42,248 bases of DNA from Cupriavidus phytohabitans (GTDB lineage Bacteria; Pseudomonadota; Gammaproteobacteria; Burkholderiales; Burkholderiaceae): assembly GCF_000426345.1 (NCBI RefSeq), contig NZ_AUFE01000050.1:1-42248 (forward strand), given 5' to 3'. This document shows, in pieces, positions 1 to 7,953 of the stretch (its first letter is position 1; every line of letters starts with the position of its first letter). A program made the position numbers and the translations under genes. A model generated the notes under the pieces. The model made no database searches. It worked only from the letters and a program-made list of their open reading frames with translations, and had not been told where the DNA came from.

Positions 1-492
1 GGCATGGACGACGGCGTGCGCATCGGCCCGCTGATCGACGACAAGGCCGTGGCCAAGGTGGAGGAGCATATCGCCGACGCGCTCGGCAAGGGCGCGCGCG
101 TGCTGCACGGCGGCCAGCGCCACGCGCTCGGCCATTCGTTCTTCCAGCCGACCGTGCTGGCCGATGTCGCGCCCGGCATGCAGGTCGCGCGCGAGGAAAC
201 CTTCGGGCCGCTGGCGCCGCTGTTCCGCTTCGACACCGAGGACGAGGTCGTGGCGATGGCCAACGATACCGAGTTCGGCCTGGCCAGCTACTTCTATGCG
301 CGCGACCTGGGACGCGTCTGGCGCGTGTCCGAGCGGCTGGAGTACGGCATGGTGGGCGTCAACACCGGGCTGATCTCGAACGAGGTGGCGCCGTTCGGCG
401 GCGTCAAGCAGTCCGGCGTCGGCCGCGAGGGATCGCACTACGGCATCGAGGACTACCTGGTGATCAAGTACACCTGCATGGCCGGGATCTGA
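1..492 (+). CDS. gabD: Succinate-semialdehyde dehydrogenase (NAD(P)+), C-terminal part; 5' end outside window
   Basis: The reading frame is open from base 1 and ends at TGA 490-492, so only the last 163 residues are seen. They match the C-terminal third of aldehyde dehydrogenases of the GabD type: an EETFGPLAPLFRF stretch near residue 68, and the closing FGGVKQSGVGREGSHYG segment followed by a YLVIKY tail that is typical of succinate-semialdehyde dehydrogenases. The catalytic Cys and general-base Glu of the family lie upstream of the window, so activity cannot be judged. By family, the enzyme oxidises succinate semialdehyde to succinate in the cytoplasm (GABA shunt or aromatic/4-hydroxybutyrate breakdown). 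It converges on the gene ending at 529. Another closely related aldehyde dehydrogenase cannot be excluded. Confidence 0.85.
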   Translation, partial: GMDDGVRIGPLIDDKAVAKVEEHIADALGKGARVLHGGQRHALGHSFFQPTVLADVAPGMQVAREETFGPLAPLFRFDTEDEVVAMANDTEFGLASYFYARDLGRVWRVSERLEYGMVGVNTGLISNEVAPFGGVKQSGVGREGSHYGIEDYLVIKYTCMAGI

Positions 493-528
493 AGCCGCGG
501 CGGCGCGACCAGCGCGAACACAGGGGGG

Positions 529-1320
529 TTATTCCAGCGAGCAGGCCGAGCGGAAGCGCTCGATCTGGTCGCGGAAGCGCTGCATCTGCTCGAGCTGGTA
601 GCGCGCATGGTCGGCCCCGTACGGCTTGCCTAGCTCATGCAGCGCACCGTCGGCGGCCCGCGACAGCCCTTCGAGCGCCTGCGCCAGCGCCCGCCCTTCC
701 ACGCTGCGATGCCGGCGCAGGCGCCACGACAGCGCTTCCTGGCCCTGGCCTAACAGGCTCTGGTCGAGATGGCCGAGCCGGTCGGCAGTGGCCTGCGCGT
801 CATGGAGCGCAGCCAGATAGGCGCACACCGCCGACAGCCGCTGGTTCATCTCGCCACCGCGGCACAGCAGGTCGCCAGCGCACCTGCGCAAGCGCTCCGC
901 CGCGCCGTGCTCGCCCGCCGGCGGGCAGTCGGGCACATAGGTGCCGAGCGGTCGCACCGACAGCGTCAGCCCCGGTGGCAGCACGCTGGTGCACAGGCTG
1001 GCCAGCTGGCGCTGCAATGCGCCATCGAGCTCGCAGCAGGCCACCACGTCGGCCTCAACGTAGAAGTCCAGCGACGCCTGCCGGCCCTGCCCGCTGCACA
1101 CCACCGTGCGCACCGGCTGGTGCCCCGCCTGCACCAGCACGCGAAGCGCCCCTTCGATGCAGCGCTGCGCGATGCCGTCGCCCGACAGCGCACGGACCAG
1201 GGCATGCGCGTGCGGCATGCCGGTGATTTCAGTTCGGGTCGGCAGGAACGCGCCCGGCTGGCCCGGGTTGCCGGACAGTCTCAGGCTGGTCTCGACATAG
1301 CTCGGGGCTGTACCCGTCAT
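529..1320 (-). CDS. Hypothetical protein downstream of fnr-flhD
   Basis: This is a 263-residue soluble protein that I do not recognise. The frame is open further upstream to 1518, but the ATG at 1320 is preferred because the upstream extension is Arg/Ala-rich and overlaps the flhD-like gene. The protein has no signal peptide or membrane segment. Several Cys residues lie in the first two thirds, including a VVACCELDG stretch, and the C-terminal third is charged and helical (ARYQLEQMQRFRDQIERF). It begins 71 bases after the flhD-like gene on the same strand and probably belongs to the fnr-flhD transcript, which suggests a role tied to redox or motility control. That role is inference only. Confidence 0.6.
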   Translation of the reverse strand: MTGTAPSYVETSLRLSGNPGQPGAFLPTRTEITGMPHAHALVRALSGDGIAQRCIEGALRVLVQAGHQPVRTVVCSGQGRQASLDFYVEADVVACCELDGALQRQLASLCTSVLPPGLTLSVRPLGTYVPDCPPAGEHGAAERLRRCAGDLLCRGGEMNQRLSAVCAYLAALHDAQATADRLGHLDQSLLGQGQEALSWRLRRHRSVEGRALAQALEGLSRAADGALHELGKPYGADHARYQLEQMQRFRDQIERFRSACSLE

Positions 1321-1391
1321 CAATGACTCCGTGTTTTGGTTGCTATGGCCTTGCGGCCGGTGGCGGGGCGCAAAAAGAGGAAGGGCTGGCA

Positions 1392-1784
1392 TCAGCGCGT
1401 CCCGCCAGCGGGCTGCGAGGCCATCACGATCGCCGCATGCATGCCGCCCAGCGGGTGCCGCGCCTCGGCTGCCGTCAGCGATGCCAGCACCTTGCAGTCG
1501 TCCAGCCGGAAGCGGCACAGCAGCAGGTTCGAGCGTGCCAGGGCCACCATTTGCGCCGGTGATAATTCGGCTAGCGCGCGCCCCAGCTCCTGCCGCATGC
1601 CAAGCCGGAACAGCGCCTCGGCTTCGTGCTGGCGCAGCAGGCGCTGCGCCAGCATCAGGTATGACAGGTTCAGCTGCTGGACGTCGCGCAGGATGTCAGC
1701 CCCGGCATTGTTGCGGTCCGCCGCGACGGGCGCCGTGCCCGCGCCCGCGTCCGTGACGTCGGCGTGCTCTGGTTTGCGCTTCAT
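1392..1784 (-). CDS. flhD: FlhD-like transcriptional regulator (orphan, no flhC beside it)
   Basis: This 130-residue protein has a ~68-residue core clearly like FlhD: ILRDVQQLNLSYLMLAQRLL at residues 31-50, FRLGMRQELGRALAEL at 59-74, and QMVALARSNLLLCRFRLDD at 78-96. These align with the E. coli FlhD segments around INLSYLLLAQRL and NQLVCHFRFD. FlhD normally works as an FlhD4C2 complex that activates class II flagellar promoters; FlhC supplies the zinc site and most DNA contacts. No flhC is in the window: the next gene on the strand is unrelated. The N-terminal ~30 residues are an added low-complexity tail. The ATG overlaps the stop of the FNR-like gene (ATGA at 1781-1784), so translation is coupled and the two are co-expressed. 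It may pair with an FlhC coded elsewhere or have a different partner. Confidence 0.8.
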   Translation of the reverse strand: MKRKPEHADVTDAGAGTAPVAADRNNAGADILRDVQQLNLSYLMLAQRLLRQHEAEALFRLGMRQELGRALAELSPAQMVALARSNLLLCRFRLDDCKVLASLTAAEARHPLGGMHAAIVMASQPAGGTR

Positions 1785-2587
1785 TGGATGGATGCTGTGG
1801 TCCCCGCGGCAAGGTCCGCGGCAGTGGCCGGCACGTTGTGCGCCGAGATCGTCGGGCGTTCGGCGATGGCGCGCAGCGCGGGCTTGTCGAGCAGCTCGAC
1901 GCTACGGTGCCGTACGCGGATCAGCCCGATCTCGGCCAGCCGCGAGAACTGGCGGCTGACCGTCTCTAGCGTCAGGCCCACATAGCTGCCGATTTCCTCG
2001 CGGCTCATGCGCAAGACGAAGGCCGACGATGAAAAGCCGCGCGCCGCGAAGCCGTCGGCCATCCACAGCAGGAACGTCACCAGCCGCTCCTCGGCGGTCA
2101 TGAGTGCCAGCATGGTCTGCATCGCCCGCGCGCGCCGCGCCTGGTAGTCGAGCGCCAGGAACAGCTGGCTGGCCAAGGCAGGCGCTGCGGCTGTGGCGGC
2201 ACTGCCCGGGTCGAGCGCGATCACGCACAGCCTGGTGTCTTCCAGCGCCGTGGCATACGACACGTAGCAACTGCGCGCGAGGCTGTCGAGCCCGACCAGC
2301 TCGCCCGGAAAATGGAAGCCAACCACCTGCGTGCGCCCGTCTTCGGTGGTGACATGGGTCTTGACCGTGCCGAAGCGGATCGCATAGAGCGCGGTGACCG
2401 GATCGCCGATCAGGTACAGCGGCTGGCCCTTGCGCAGCCGGATGCTGCGCAGCGGCTGCGGACCCGCCGCGGGATGCGCACGCAGTACCAGGCCGGCCGC
2501 GTGGCAGCCACGCGCCTGGGGGCAACTGTCGCAGCAAGGCAGGGCGTCAGGCGGCGCGGACTGGCCTTTGGTCGGTGGCAATTGCAT
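1781..2587 (-). CDS. fnr: FNR/ANR-type oxygen-sensing transcriptional regulator
   Basis: A 268-residue protein of the CRP/FNR family. The N-terminal Cys cluster (CCDSCPQARGC, C18, C19, C22, C28) plus C121 within LEDTRLC matches the four 4Fe-4S ligands of E. coli FNR (C20, C23, C29, C122). The cyclic-nucleotide-binding-like fold follows at about 45-165, then a helix-turn-helix containing REEIGSYVGLTLETVSRQF with the E-x-x-S-R recognition pattern that reads TTGAT half-sites in FNR. The protein should therefore sense oxygen and control anaerobic or microaerobic genes. The ATG at 2587 is chosen over upstream ATGs because it places the Cys cluster at the usual distance from the N-terminus and has a GGA-containing leader. 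It overlaps the flhD-like gene by four bases and is divergent from the hybrid kinase gene. Confidence 0.9.
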   Translation of the reverse strand: MQLPPTKGQSAPPDALPCCDSCPQARGCHAAGLVLRAHPAAGPQPLRSIRLRKGQPLYLIGDPVTALYAIRFGTVKTHVTTEDGRTQVVGFHFPGELVGLDSLARSCYVSYATALEDTRLCVIALDPGSAATAAAPALASQLFLALDYQARRARAMQTMLALMTAEERLVTFLLWMADGFAARGFSSSAFVLRMSREEIGSYVGLTLETVSRQFSRLAEIGLIRVRHRSVELLDKPALRAIAERPTISAHNVPATAADLAAGTTASIQ

Positions 2588-2628
2588 CGTTCCGTGACAA
2601 AGATTGACGGCGTAGAAAAGCTGTGACC

Positions 2629-2656
2629 ATTCTATGAATTGCACACCGCGTAACAA
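2629..2656 (-). promoter_or_regulatory. Predicted sigma70 promoter of the fnr-flhD operon
   Basis: On the minus strand a TTGTTA hexamer (2656-2651) is followed after 16 bases by TAGAAT (2634-2629), giving 4/6 and 5/6 matches to the -35 and -10 consensus. Transcription would start near 2622, leaving a leader of about 35 bases before the ATG at 2587. No convincing TTGAT-N4-ATCAA FNR site was seen in this intergenic region. Confidence 0.45.
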
Positions 2657-2818
2657 TCTGTACATTCCGAATCACCATCGCGAAGCTTCCGACCGCTCAG
2701 GCGCCGCGGCTCGCCTGCTTCGGCGCGGGGCGCGGTATGCTTACGTAACGCGCAGCGCCGCGGCGCGTGCTTTACGGACAGCGCCGGCAAGCCGGCAGCA
2801 GCGAACCCAGATTTCGCC

Positions 2819-4786
2819 ATGAAGAAAGCCCCCGCCGGTGCCGACGGCCCGGCCGCACACGCGTCACCCCGCGAAGCGCAAGCCAACACGGCCAGCGACG
2901 CGCCCTACCGGACGCTGGTCGAGTCCGTGCAGGACTACGCCATCTTCACGCTCGACGTGACCGGGCACGTGTCGAGCTGGAACAAGGGCGCGGCGCGCAT
3001 CAAGGGCTATACCCGCGAAGAGATCCTGGGCAAGCACTTCTCTACCTTCTACACGCCCGACGCCGTGGCACGACGCTGGCCGGATGCCGAACTCAAAGCC
3101 GCCGCCGAGTTCGGGCGCTTCGAGGACGAAGGCTGGCGCGTGCGCAAGGATGGCAGCCGCTTCTGGGCCAATGTGGTGATCACGGCGCTCAAGGAGCCCG
3201 ACGGCAAGCTGATCGGCTTCGGCAAGGTGACGCGCGACATGACCGCGCAGCGCCGCACCGCCGAAGCGCTGCGCCAGAGCGAGGAAACGCTGCGGCTGCT
3301 GGTGGAAGGCGTGAAGGACTACGCGGTCTTCATGCTCGATCCCGCCGGCAATATCGTCAGCTGGAATTCCGGCGCCTCATACATCAAGGGCTACCGCCGC
3401 GACGAGATCCTGGGCCGGCATTTCTCGGTGTTCTACTCGCCCGACGACATTGCCGCCGGCAAGCCGGCGCGGCTGCTCGAACAGGCCCGGCGCGCCGGCC
3501 GCGTCGAGGACCAGGGCTGGCGCGTGCGCAAGAACGGTTCGCTGTTCTGGGCCCACGTCATGCTGACCGCCGTCTATGACGAATCGCGCGCGCTGCGGGG
3601 CTTTGCCAAGGTCACCCGCGACATGAGCGAGCGCCGTCGCCACGAGGAGCTGGAGCGCTCCAGCCAGCGCATGAGCGAATTCCTGGCCACGCTGTCGCAC
3701 GAGTTGCGCAATCCGCTGGCGCCGGTGCACAGTGCGCTGGCGGCGATACGGCTGGCGCCCGGCGACGCGGCGCTGGCCGACAGGAGCCTAAGCCTGATCG
3801 AACGCCAGGTCACGCACCTGAGCCGGCTGGTCGATGACCTGCTCGACATCGGCCGCATCAACTCCGGGCGCATCGAGCTGCGCACCGGGCCGCTGGAGTT
3901 CAACGAAGTGATCGCGCTCGCCGCCGAGGCCGCACGGCCGTCGCTCGACGCCAAGTCGCAGCACGTCGCGGTGCAGACCCACGCCGCGTCGATCCCGATG
4001 CACGCCGACAAGACCCGGCTGGTGCAGGTGATGCAGAACCTGATCCTGAATGCGTCGAAATTCTCGCCGGCGCGGACGACCGTCAGCATCGTCACCGCCG
4101 TACAAAAACGTACCCTTCTGGTACAGGTGATCGACCAGGGCCGCGGCATCGCGCCGCAATCGCTGGAAGACATCTTCAACATGTTCGTGCAGGAAAGCCG
4201 CCCCGGCACCGATGCGCATGGCGGGCTCGGCATCGGCCTGTCGCTGTGCCGCGCGCTGGTGGAGCTGCATGGCGGCACCATTGCCGCGGACAGCGGCGGG
4301 CCGGGCATGGGCAGCACCTTCACGCTGCGCCTGCCGCTGCCGGTGGCGCAGGAGACCGCCACGATGCAGCCCCCGGGGCACGCCGCGGCCGGCGGCCATG
4401 CCACCATCGTGCAACAGGCAAAGCGCATCCTGCTGGTCGACGACAACCGCGACGCCGCCGACAGCCTGGCGATGCTGCTGGAAATGTGCGGCCACGACGT
4501 GACCATAGCCTACGATGGCGTCGAAGCGCTGCACGTGGCGCCGCGCTGCCGCCCGCATATCGCGCTGATCGACCTGGCCATGCCGGGCATGGACGGCTTC
4601 GAGGTGGTGCGCGCCATGCGCGGCGTGGCCGGCACCGGACAGACCCACTACGTCGCGCTGACCGGCTTCGGCCAGCCCGCCGACCGCGAGCAGAGCGAGC
4701 GCGCGGGGTTCGATGCGCACCTGGTCAAGCCGGTGGAACTGGAAACGCTGTTCGGCACCATCGCCCGACTGCAGCAGTCCGAATAA
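2819..4786 (+). CDS. PAS-PAS hybrid sensor histidine kinase with receiver domain
   Basis: This 655-residue protein has two tandem PAS domains (about 35-140 and 160-270), both with the same order of motifs (DYAIFTLD/DYAVFMLD, then IKGYTREEILGKHFS/IKGYRRDEILGRHFS), so they arose by duplication. A HisKA domain follows with phosphoacceptor H294 in FLATLSHELRNPLAP. Next comes an HATPase_c domain with the N box (QNLILNASKFS) and G boxes (IDQGRGIA, GGLGIGLSL), then a C-terminal receiver domain with acidic DD residues (LLVDDNRD) and phosphoacceptor D585 (IDLAMPGMDG). There is no membrane segment, so it is a cytoplasmic sensor; the ligand of the PAS domains is unknown. It is divergent from the fnr-like gene and has no separate response regulator next to it, so the receiver may pass the phosphate elsewhere or act as an internal brake. 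Confidence 0.9.
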   Translation: MKKAPAGADGPAAHASPREAQANTASDAPYRTLVESVQDYAIFTLDVTGHVSSWNKGAARIKGYTREEILGKHFSTFYTPDAVARRWPDAELKAAAEFGRFEDEGWRVRKDGSRFWANVVITALKEPDGKLIGFGKVTRDMTAQRRTAEALRQSEETLRLLVEGVKDYAVFMLDPAGNIVSWNSGASYIKGYRRDEILGRHFSVFYSPDDIAAGKPARLLEQARRAGRVEDQGWRVRKNGSLFWAHVMLTAVYDESRALRGFAKVTRDMSERRRHEELERSSQRMSEFLATLSHELRNPLAPVHSALAAIRLAPGDAALADRSLSLIERQVTHLSRLVDDLLDIGRINSGRIELRTGPLEFNEVIALAAEAARPSLDAKSQHVAVQTHAASIPMHADKTRLVQVMQNLILNASKFSPARTTVSIVTAVQKRTLLVQVIDQGRGIAPQSLEDIFNMFVQESRPGTDAHGGLGIGLSLCRALVELHGGTIAADSGGPGMGSTFTLRLPLPVAQETATMQPPGHAAAGGHATIVQQAKRILLVDDNRDAADSLAMLLEMCGHDVTIAYDGVEALHVAPRCRPHIALIDLAMPGMDGFEVVRAMRGVAGTGQTHYVALTGFGQPADREQSERAGFDAHLVKPVELETLFGTIARLQQSE

Positions 4787-4921
4787 CTTGCGCCGCGAGC
4801 GCCCGCTGCACGCCGTGCGCGCGGCGGAAGGCCACCTTCGCCAAAGCCAAACCCGCGCCCGCTTGCGCTGCGACACACTGAGGCCCGTTCCATCGCCAGA
4901 AAACACATGGAGGAGACAGCG

Positions 4922-5902
4922 ATGCAGGGTTGGATCAGGCGTGCAGCCAGCGGGCTGCTGTTGGCATTCGCCGCCACGGCGGCAGGCACGGCAATGGCGG
5001 ACTACCCGGACAAGCCGGTCCGGCTGGTGGTTCCCTTCCCGCCCGGCGGCGCAACCGACCTGCTGGCGCGCGAGATCGGCAATGCCCTGTCGGCGCGCCT
5101 GCAACAGCCGGTGGTGATCGACAACCGTCCCGGCGCCGGCGGCAACCTGGCTGCCGTCGCCGTGGCGCGGGCACCGGCCGACGGCTACACCCTGCTGTTC
5201 GGCACCTTCGGCTCCCTGGCAGTCAACAAGAGCCTGTACGCCAGGCCCGGCTACGACCCGCTCAAGGATTTCGCCCCGGTCGCATCCGTGGCCTACCTGC
5301 CCAATGTGCTGGTGGTCCATCCGTCGGTGCCGGCGCGCACCGTTCAGGAACTGCTGGCGCTGGCGCGCAAGGAGCCGGGCAAGCTGACCTACGGCTCGTT
5401 TGGCAACGGCTCGTCGTCGCACCTGGCGGGTGAGCTGTTCACGCACCTCGCCGGTGTCAATATCGCGCACATTCCGTACAAGGGCAGCGCCGCATCGATG
5501 ACCGACCTGATCGGCGGCCGCATCACGATGATGTTCGACAGCGTCTCCACCGCCCTGCCGTATATCCGCGACAATCGCGTGCGCGCGCTGGCGGTGACCA
5601 CGCAGAAGCCCTCGGAACAGCTGCCGGGCGTGCCAACGCTGGCTGCCGCGGGCGTGCCCAACTATGAACTGACGGCGTGGTTCGGCGTGGCGGCGCCTGC
5701 CGGCACGCCCAAGGCCGTGATCGACAGGCTGAACGGCGAGATCGTTGCCGCACTGAAGCAGCCGGAGCTGTCGGCAAAGCTGGCGGGCCAGGGCACGGTG
5801 CCGTTCCCGGCCACGCCCGCGCAGTTCGGCAGCTATATTCGTGCGCAGTACGAGAAGTGGGACGGCCTGATCAAGTCCGCCAATATCCGGCTGGACCAGT
5901 AA
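4922..5902 (+). CDS. Bug-family (TctC-like) periplasmic tripartite tricarboxylate transporter receptor
   Basis: A 326-residue exported solute-binding protein. An N-terminal signal peptide (MQGWIRRAASGLLLAFAATA, cleavage after GTAMA at about residue 26) is followed by the Bug hallmark LVVPFPPGGATD at residues 35-46 and by VIDNRPGAGGN. The central IPYKGSAAS and GGRITMMFDS segments are also family standards. The ATG at 4922 is chosen over the in-frame ATG at 4907 because GGAGGAGAC at 4908-4916 is its ribosome binding site. Bug receptors are greatly expanded in Bordetella, Cupriavidus and relatives and bind carboxylates or small polar ligands. No TctA/TctB membrane subunits lie beside it, so it is an orphan receptor. 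Its stop is nine bases from the converging IclR gene. Confidence 0.9.
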   Translation: MQGWIRRAASGLLLAFAATAAGTAMADYPDKPVRLVVPFPPGGATDLLAREIGNALSARLQQPVVIDNRPGAGGNLAAVAVARAPADGYTLLFGTFGSLAVNKSLYARPGYDPLKDFAPVASVAYLPNVLVVHPSVPARTVQELLALARKEPGKLTYGSFGNGSSSHLAGELFTHLAGVNIAHIPYKGSAASMTDLIGGRITMMFDSVSTALPYIRDNRVRALAVTTQKPSEQLPGVPTLAAAGVPNYELTAWFGVAAPAGTPKAVIDRLNGEIVAALKQPELSAKLAGQGTVPFPATPAQFGSYIRAQYEKWDGLIKSANIRLDQ

Positions 5903-5911
5903 CCGGCCGGG

Positions 5912-6772
5912 TCAGCCGGCGGCGCCGGGCAGCGCGCCAAAGCGCCAGGACAGCCGCCGCGCCGCCTGCCGCACCAGCGCGGCGGGCGCGCCTTGCGTGC
6001 CGCTGTCGAAGCTGCCGCTCGACCCCATCACCGCGATCACCAGTGCCAGGCTGCCGGTATGGTCGAACACCGGCGCCGCCAGCGTATCGATGCCCGGCAC
6101 CGGGTGGCTCAGCGCGTTGTCGATCTGCGCCGCGCGCACCTGTGCCAGGCGGGCGGCGTAGTCGGCCGTAAGCTTTCCGTCTTCCCCCAGCACCTGCCCG
6201 ACGGCAGCGCCGGCCATGCGCAGGTAATCGGTTTGCAGCAGCCCGGCCAGCACGTTGCCGGGCAGGTGCGCGGCCACGGTGCGGCCGATCGCGGTATTGA
6301 CCAGCGACAGCACCGTGCCGACGCGCAAGCTGACATGCTGCGGCCGCGCCGATTCCTCCAGCCTCACCACGGTCGGACCCATCGGGCCCAGCACGGCCAT
6401 GGCCACGCTCAGGCCGGTGGTGCCGGCGAGCTCGATCACTTCAGGCTCGGCCTCGCGCGTCGGCGACAGCCGCTGCAGCGCGACCAGGCCGAGCTCCAGG
6501 CCCAGAGGGCCGCACCGGTAGTTGCCCGCGGCATCGCGCGCGAGCAACCCGGTCTTCTGCAGGCTGACCAGGTGCGGGAATGCCTTGGCGGCGGGCATGC
6601 CGGCAGCCAGCGCCAGGTCGCGCAAGGCCAGCGGACGGCCCGCGGCGACCAGCGCGCCCAGCAGCTGGCCGGTGCTGTCGAGGGACTGGATACCGCGCTG
6701 CGGCTTGCCGCCTTCGGCGTCGGCTTCCGGGCTGGTGATGGCGTCCTGGTCGGGTATGCGGGTCGGGGTCAT
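5912..6772 (-). CDS. IclR-family transcriptional regulator (second of an overlapping pair)
   Basis: A 286-residue IclR-type regulator. A winged helix-turn-helix lies at about 24-85 (RGIQSLDSTGQLLGALV, then LALRDLALAAGMPAAKAF) and the effector-binding domain at about 100-280 (VGTVLSLVNTAIGRTVAAHL and a C-terminal IDTLAAPVFDHTGSLALVIAVMG). The ATG at 6772 overlaps the stop of the upstream IclR gene (ATGA 6769-6772), so the two are translationally coupled. The two proteins are related in sequence along their full length, so this is a tandem duplication or a heteromeric pair. The likely targets are the divergent monooxygenase operon and perhaps the Bug receptor gene, but no effector can be named. 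Confidence 0.88.
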   Translation of the reverse strand: MTPTRIPDQDAITSPEADAEGGKPQRGIQSLDSTGQLLGALVAAGRPLALRDLALAAGMPAAKAFPHLVSLQKTGLLARDAAGNYRCGPLGLELGLVALQRLSPTREAEPEVIELAGTTGLSVAMAVLGPMGPTVVRLEESARPQHVSLRVGTVLSLVNTAIGRTVAAHLPGNVLAGLLQTDYLRMAGAAVGQVLGEDGKLTADYAARLAQVRAAQIDNALSHPVPGIDTLAAPVFDHTGSLALVIAVMGSSGSFDSGTQGAPAALVRQAARRLSWRFGALPGAAG

Positions 6773-7632
6773 GCCGGGCTTTCCTCTTCCGTACCTTCCC
6801 CACCTTCCGCGCGCAGGGTCGCGGCGATATCGGCCGCCGCCGCCAGCAGCGCCCGTGCGGCGGTGCCATTCCAGTCGACGTCGATGGCGCCGGTCGAGCC
6901 AACCAGCGTGAGCACCAGCCGCAGCGCCCCGGCAGCGTCCAGCACCGGCACGCTGAGACTGCTGACCGCGGGGCTGGGCGTGTCGATGCTGCGCTCGATG
7001 CCGCGTTCGCGGATGGCCTGCAGCGTGGCGCCGAAGTCAGCCAACTGCGCCACCAACTGCGCGTCCGTGGCTTCCGGCTGCTGCGCGCGCCACAGCGGTT
7101 GCCACTGCGCCGGCGGCCGGAACGCGCAGTAGACGCGGCCGGTAGCGGTGGCCGCCAGTGCCATCACCGTGCCCACGTGCAGGTTCACATGCAGCGGCGC
7201 GCTGGCGGGCACGTAGCGCACGATCGTCGGCCCCTGCGGCGCCGCGATGCTGATGGCCACGCTGAAGCCCGACGACTGCGCGAGCGCGTCGACGCGCGGC
7301 AGCGCGGCGCGGTAGGCCGGATCCTGCTCCAGGCGCAGCATGCCGAGCTGCAGCGATAGCGGTCCGGGCTCGTAGCGGCCGGAGACATGGTCGCGCTTGA
7401 GCAGGCCCAGGCGCGTCAGGCTGACGAGGTAGGCGTGCGCCTGCGCGGGCGCCAGCTGCGCCGCCTCGGCCAGTGCGGCCAGCGGCATCGGTACGCGTGC
7501 CGCCGCCAGCGCGGCCAGCAGCCGGCCTCCGACTTCCACGCTCTGGATGCCGCGCTGGGCCTTGTCAGCCTTTTCCGGCTTGCCTTCCATTTCAGCGTTG
7601 CCGGCCGCGCCGGTTGCCTTGCCCCTGGCCAT
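6769..7632 (-). CDS. IclR-family transcriptional regulator (first of an overlapping pair)
   Basis: A 287-residue IclR-type regulator. Its frame is open to 7761, but the ATG at 7632 is supported by AAGGTGG just upstream and by alignment with its partner. The winged helix-turn-helix occupies about 25-90 (RGIQSVEVGGRLLAALA, then PLAALAEAAQLAPAQAHAYL). The effector domain follows from about 105, with VGTVMALAATATGRVYCAF matching the equivalent segment in the neighbouring regulator. It is divergent from the metallo-hydrolase/monooxygenase operon across a 321-base region that carries two inverted repeats. This is the classic arrangement of an IclR regulator controlling an adjacent catabolic operon and itself. 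The effector is unknown, presumably an aromatic or carboxylic acid. Confidence 0.88.
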   Translation of the reverse strand: MARGKATGAAGNAEMEGKPEKADKAQRGIQSVEVGGRLLAALAAARVPMPLAALAEAAQLAPAQAHAYLVSLTRLGLLKRDHVSGRYEPGPLSLQLGMLRLEQDPAYRAALPRVDALAQSSGFSVAISIAAPQGPTIVRYVPASAPLHVNLHVGTVMALAATATGRVYCAFRPPAQWQPLWRAQQPEATDAQLVAQLADFGATLQAIRERGIERSIDTPSPAVSSLSVPVLDAAGALRLVLTLVGSTGAIDVDWNGTAARALLAAAADIAATLRAEGGEGTEEESPA

Positions 7633-7744
7633 CGCCACCTTGTGTGATCGGAAACCCCGGATATTAATCGAACGCCATCCACGCGCCCTCCAACCAGGGT
7701 AAACCCGCAATCGATCGGCACCTGATCTGGTAATCCAGGAGGTC

Positions 7745-7777
7745 GCAAATAAATTTGCCATAGGCTAACGCTTTAGC
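7745..7777. promoter_or_regulatory. Two inverted repeats, candidate IclR operators
   Basis: Two dyads lie close together between the divergent IclR gene and the metallo-hydrolase operon. GCAAAT-AA-ATTTGC spans 7745-7758, and GCTAA-CGCT-TTAGC spans 7764-7777. The first resembles the AT-rich centre, GC-flanked palindromes bound by several IclR proteins. The second ends two bases before the predicted -35 element of the plus-strand promoter, a position suited to an activator or to a repressor blocking polymerase. The dyads are directly visible; the assignment to IclR is inferred from position. Confidence 0.5.
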
Positions 7778-7779
7778 TA

Positions 7780-7808
7780 TTGATTAATTTAACGGCGTTT
7801 CCTAAGAT
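7780..7808 (+). promoter_or_regulatory. Predicted sigma70 promoter of the metallo-hydrolase/monooxygenase operon
   Basis: TTGATT (7780-7785) and TAAGAT (7803-7808) are separated by exactly 17 bases. Each hexamer matches the consensus at four of six positions. The predicted start near 7815 leaves a leader of about 139 bases before the ATG at 7954, in which I see no other structure. The AT-rich run around the promoter stands out from the GC-rich surroundings. Confidence 0.45.
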
Positions 7809-7953
7809 TGCACTACCCCGTCGCAACACGCAGGCACCACCGCGTGGAAGACCCATAGAAACGGGGCGAGACAGCCCGTGCCGCCAGCCTAGTCTGCGGC
7901 ACCAGCGCCGTGCGCATGTGCCGTCTTGCCTCCCCACACAAAGGAAAGACGCC

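Noticed and set aside
1321..1518. N-terminal extension of the gene ending at 529
   Set aside because: The extension is antisense-like, overlaps the flhD-like gene by over 100 bases and has no start signal; the ATG at 1320 is simpler.
2588..2818. FNR box for autoregulation between fnr and the hybrid kinase gene
   Set aside because: TTGACGG and similar half-sites occur, but no TTGAT-N4-ATCAA-like dyad was found.
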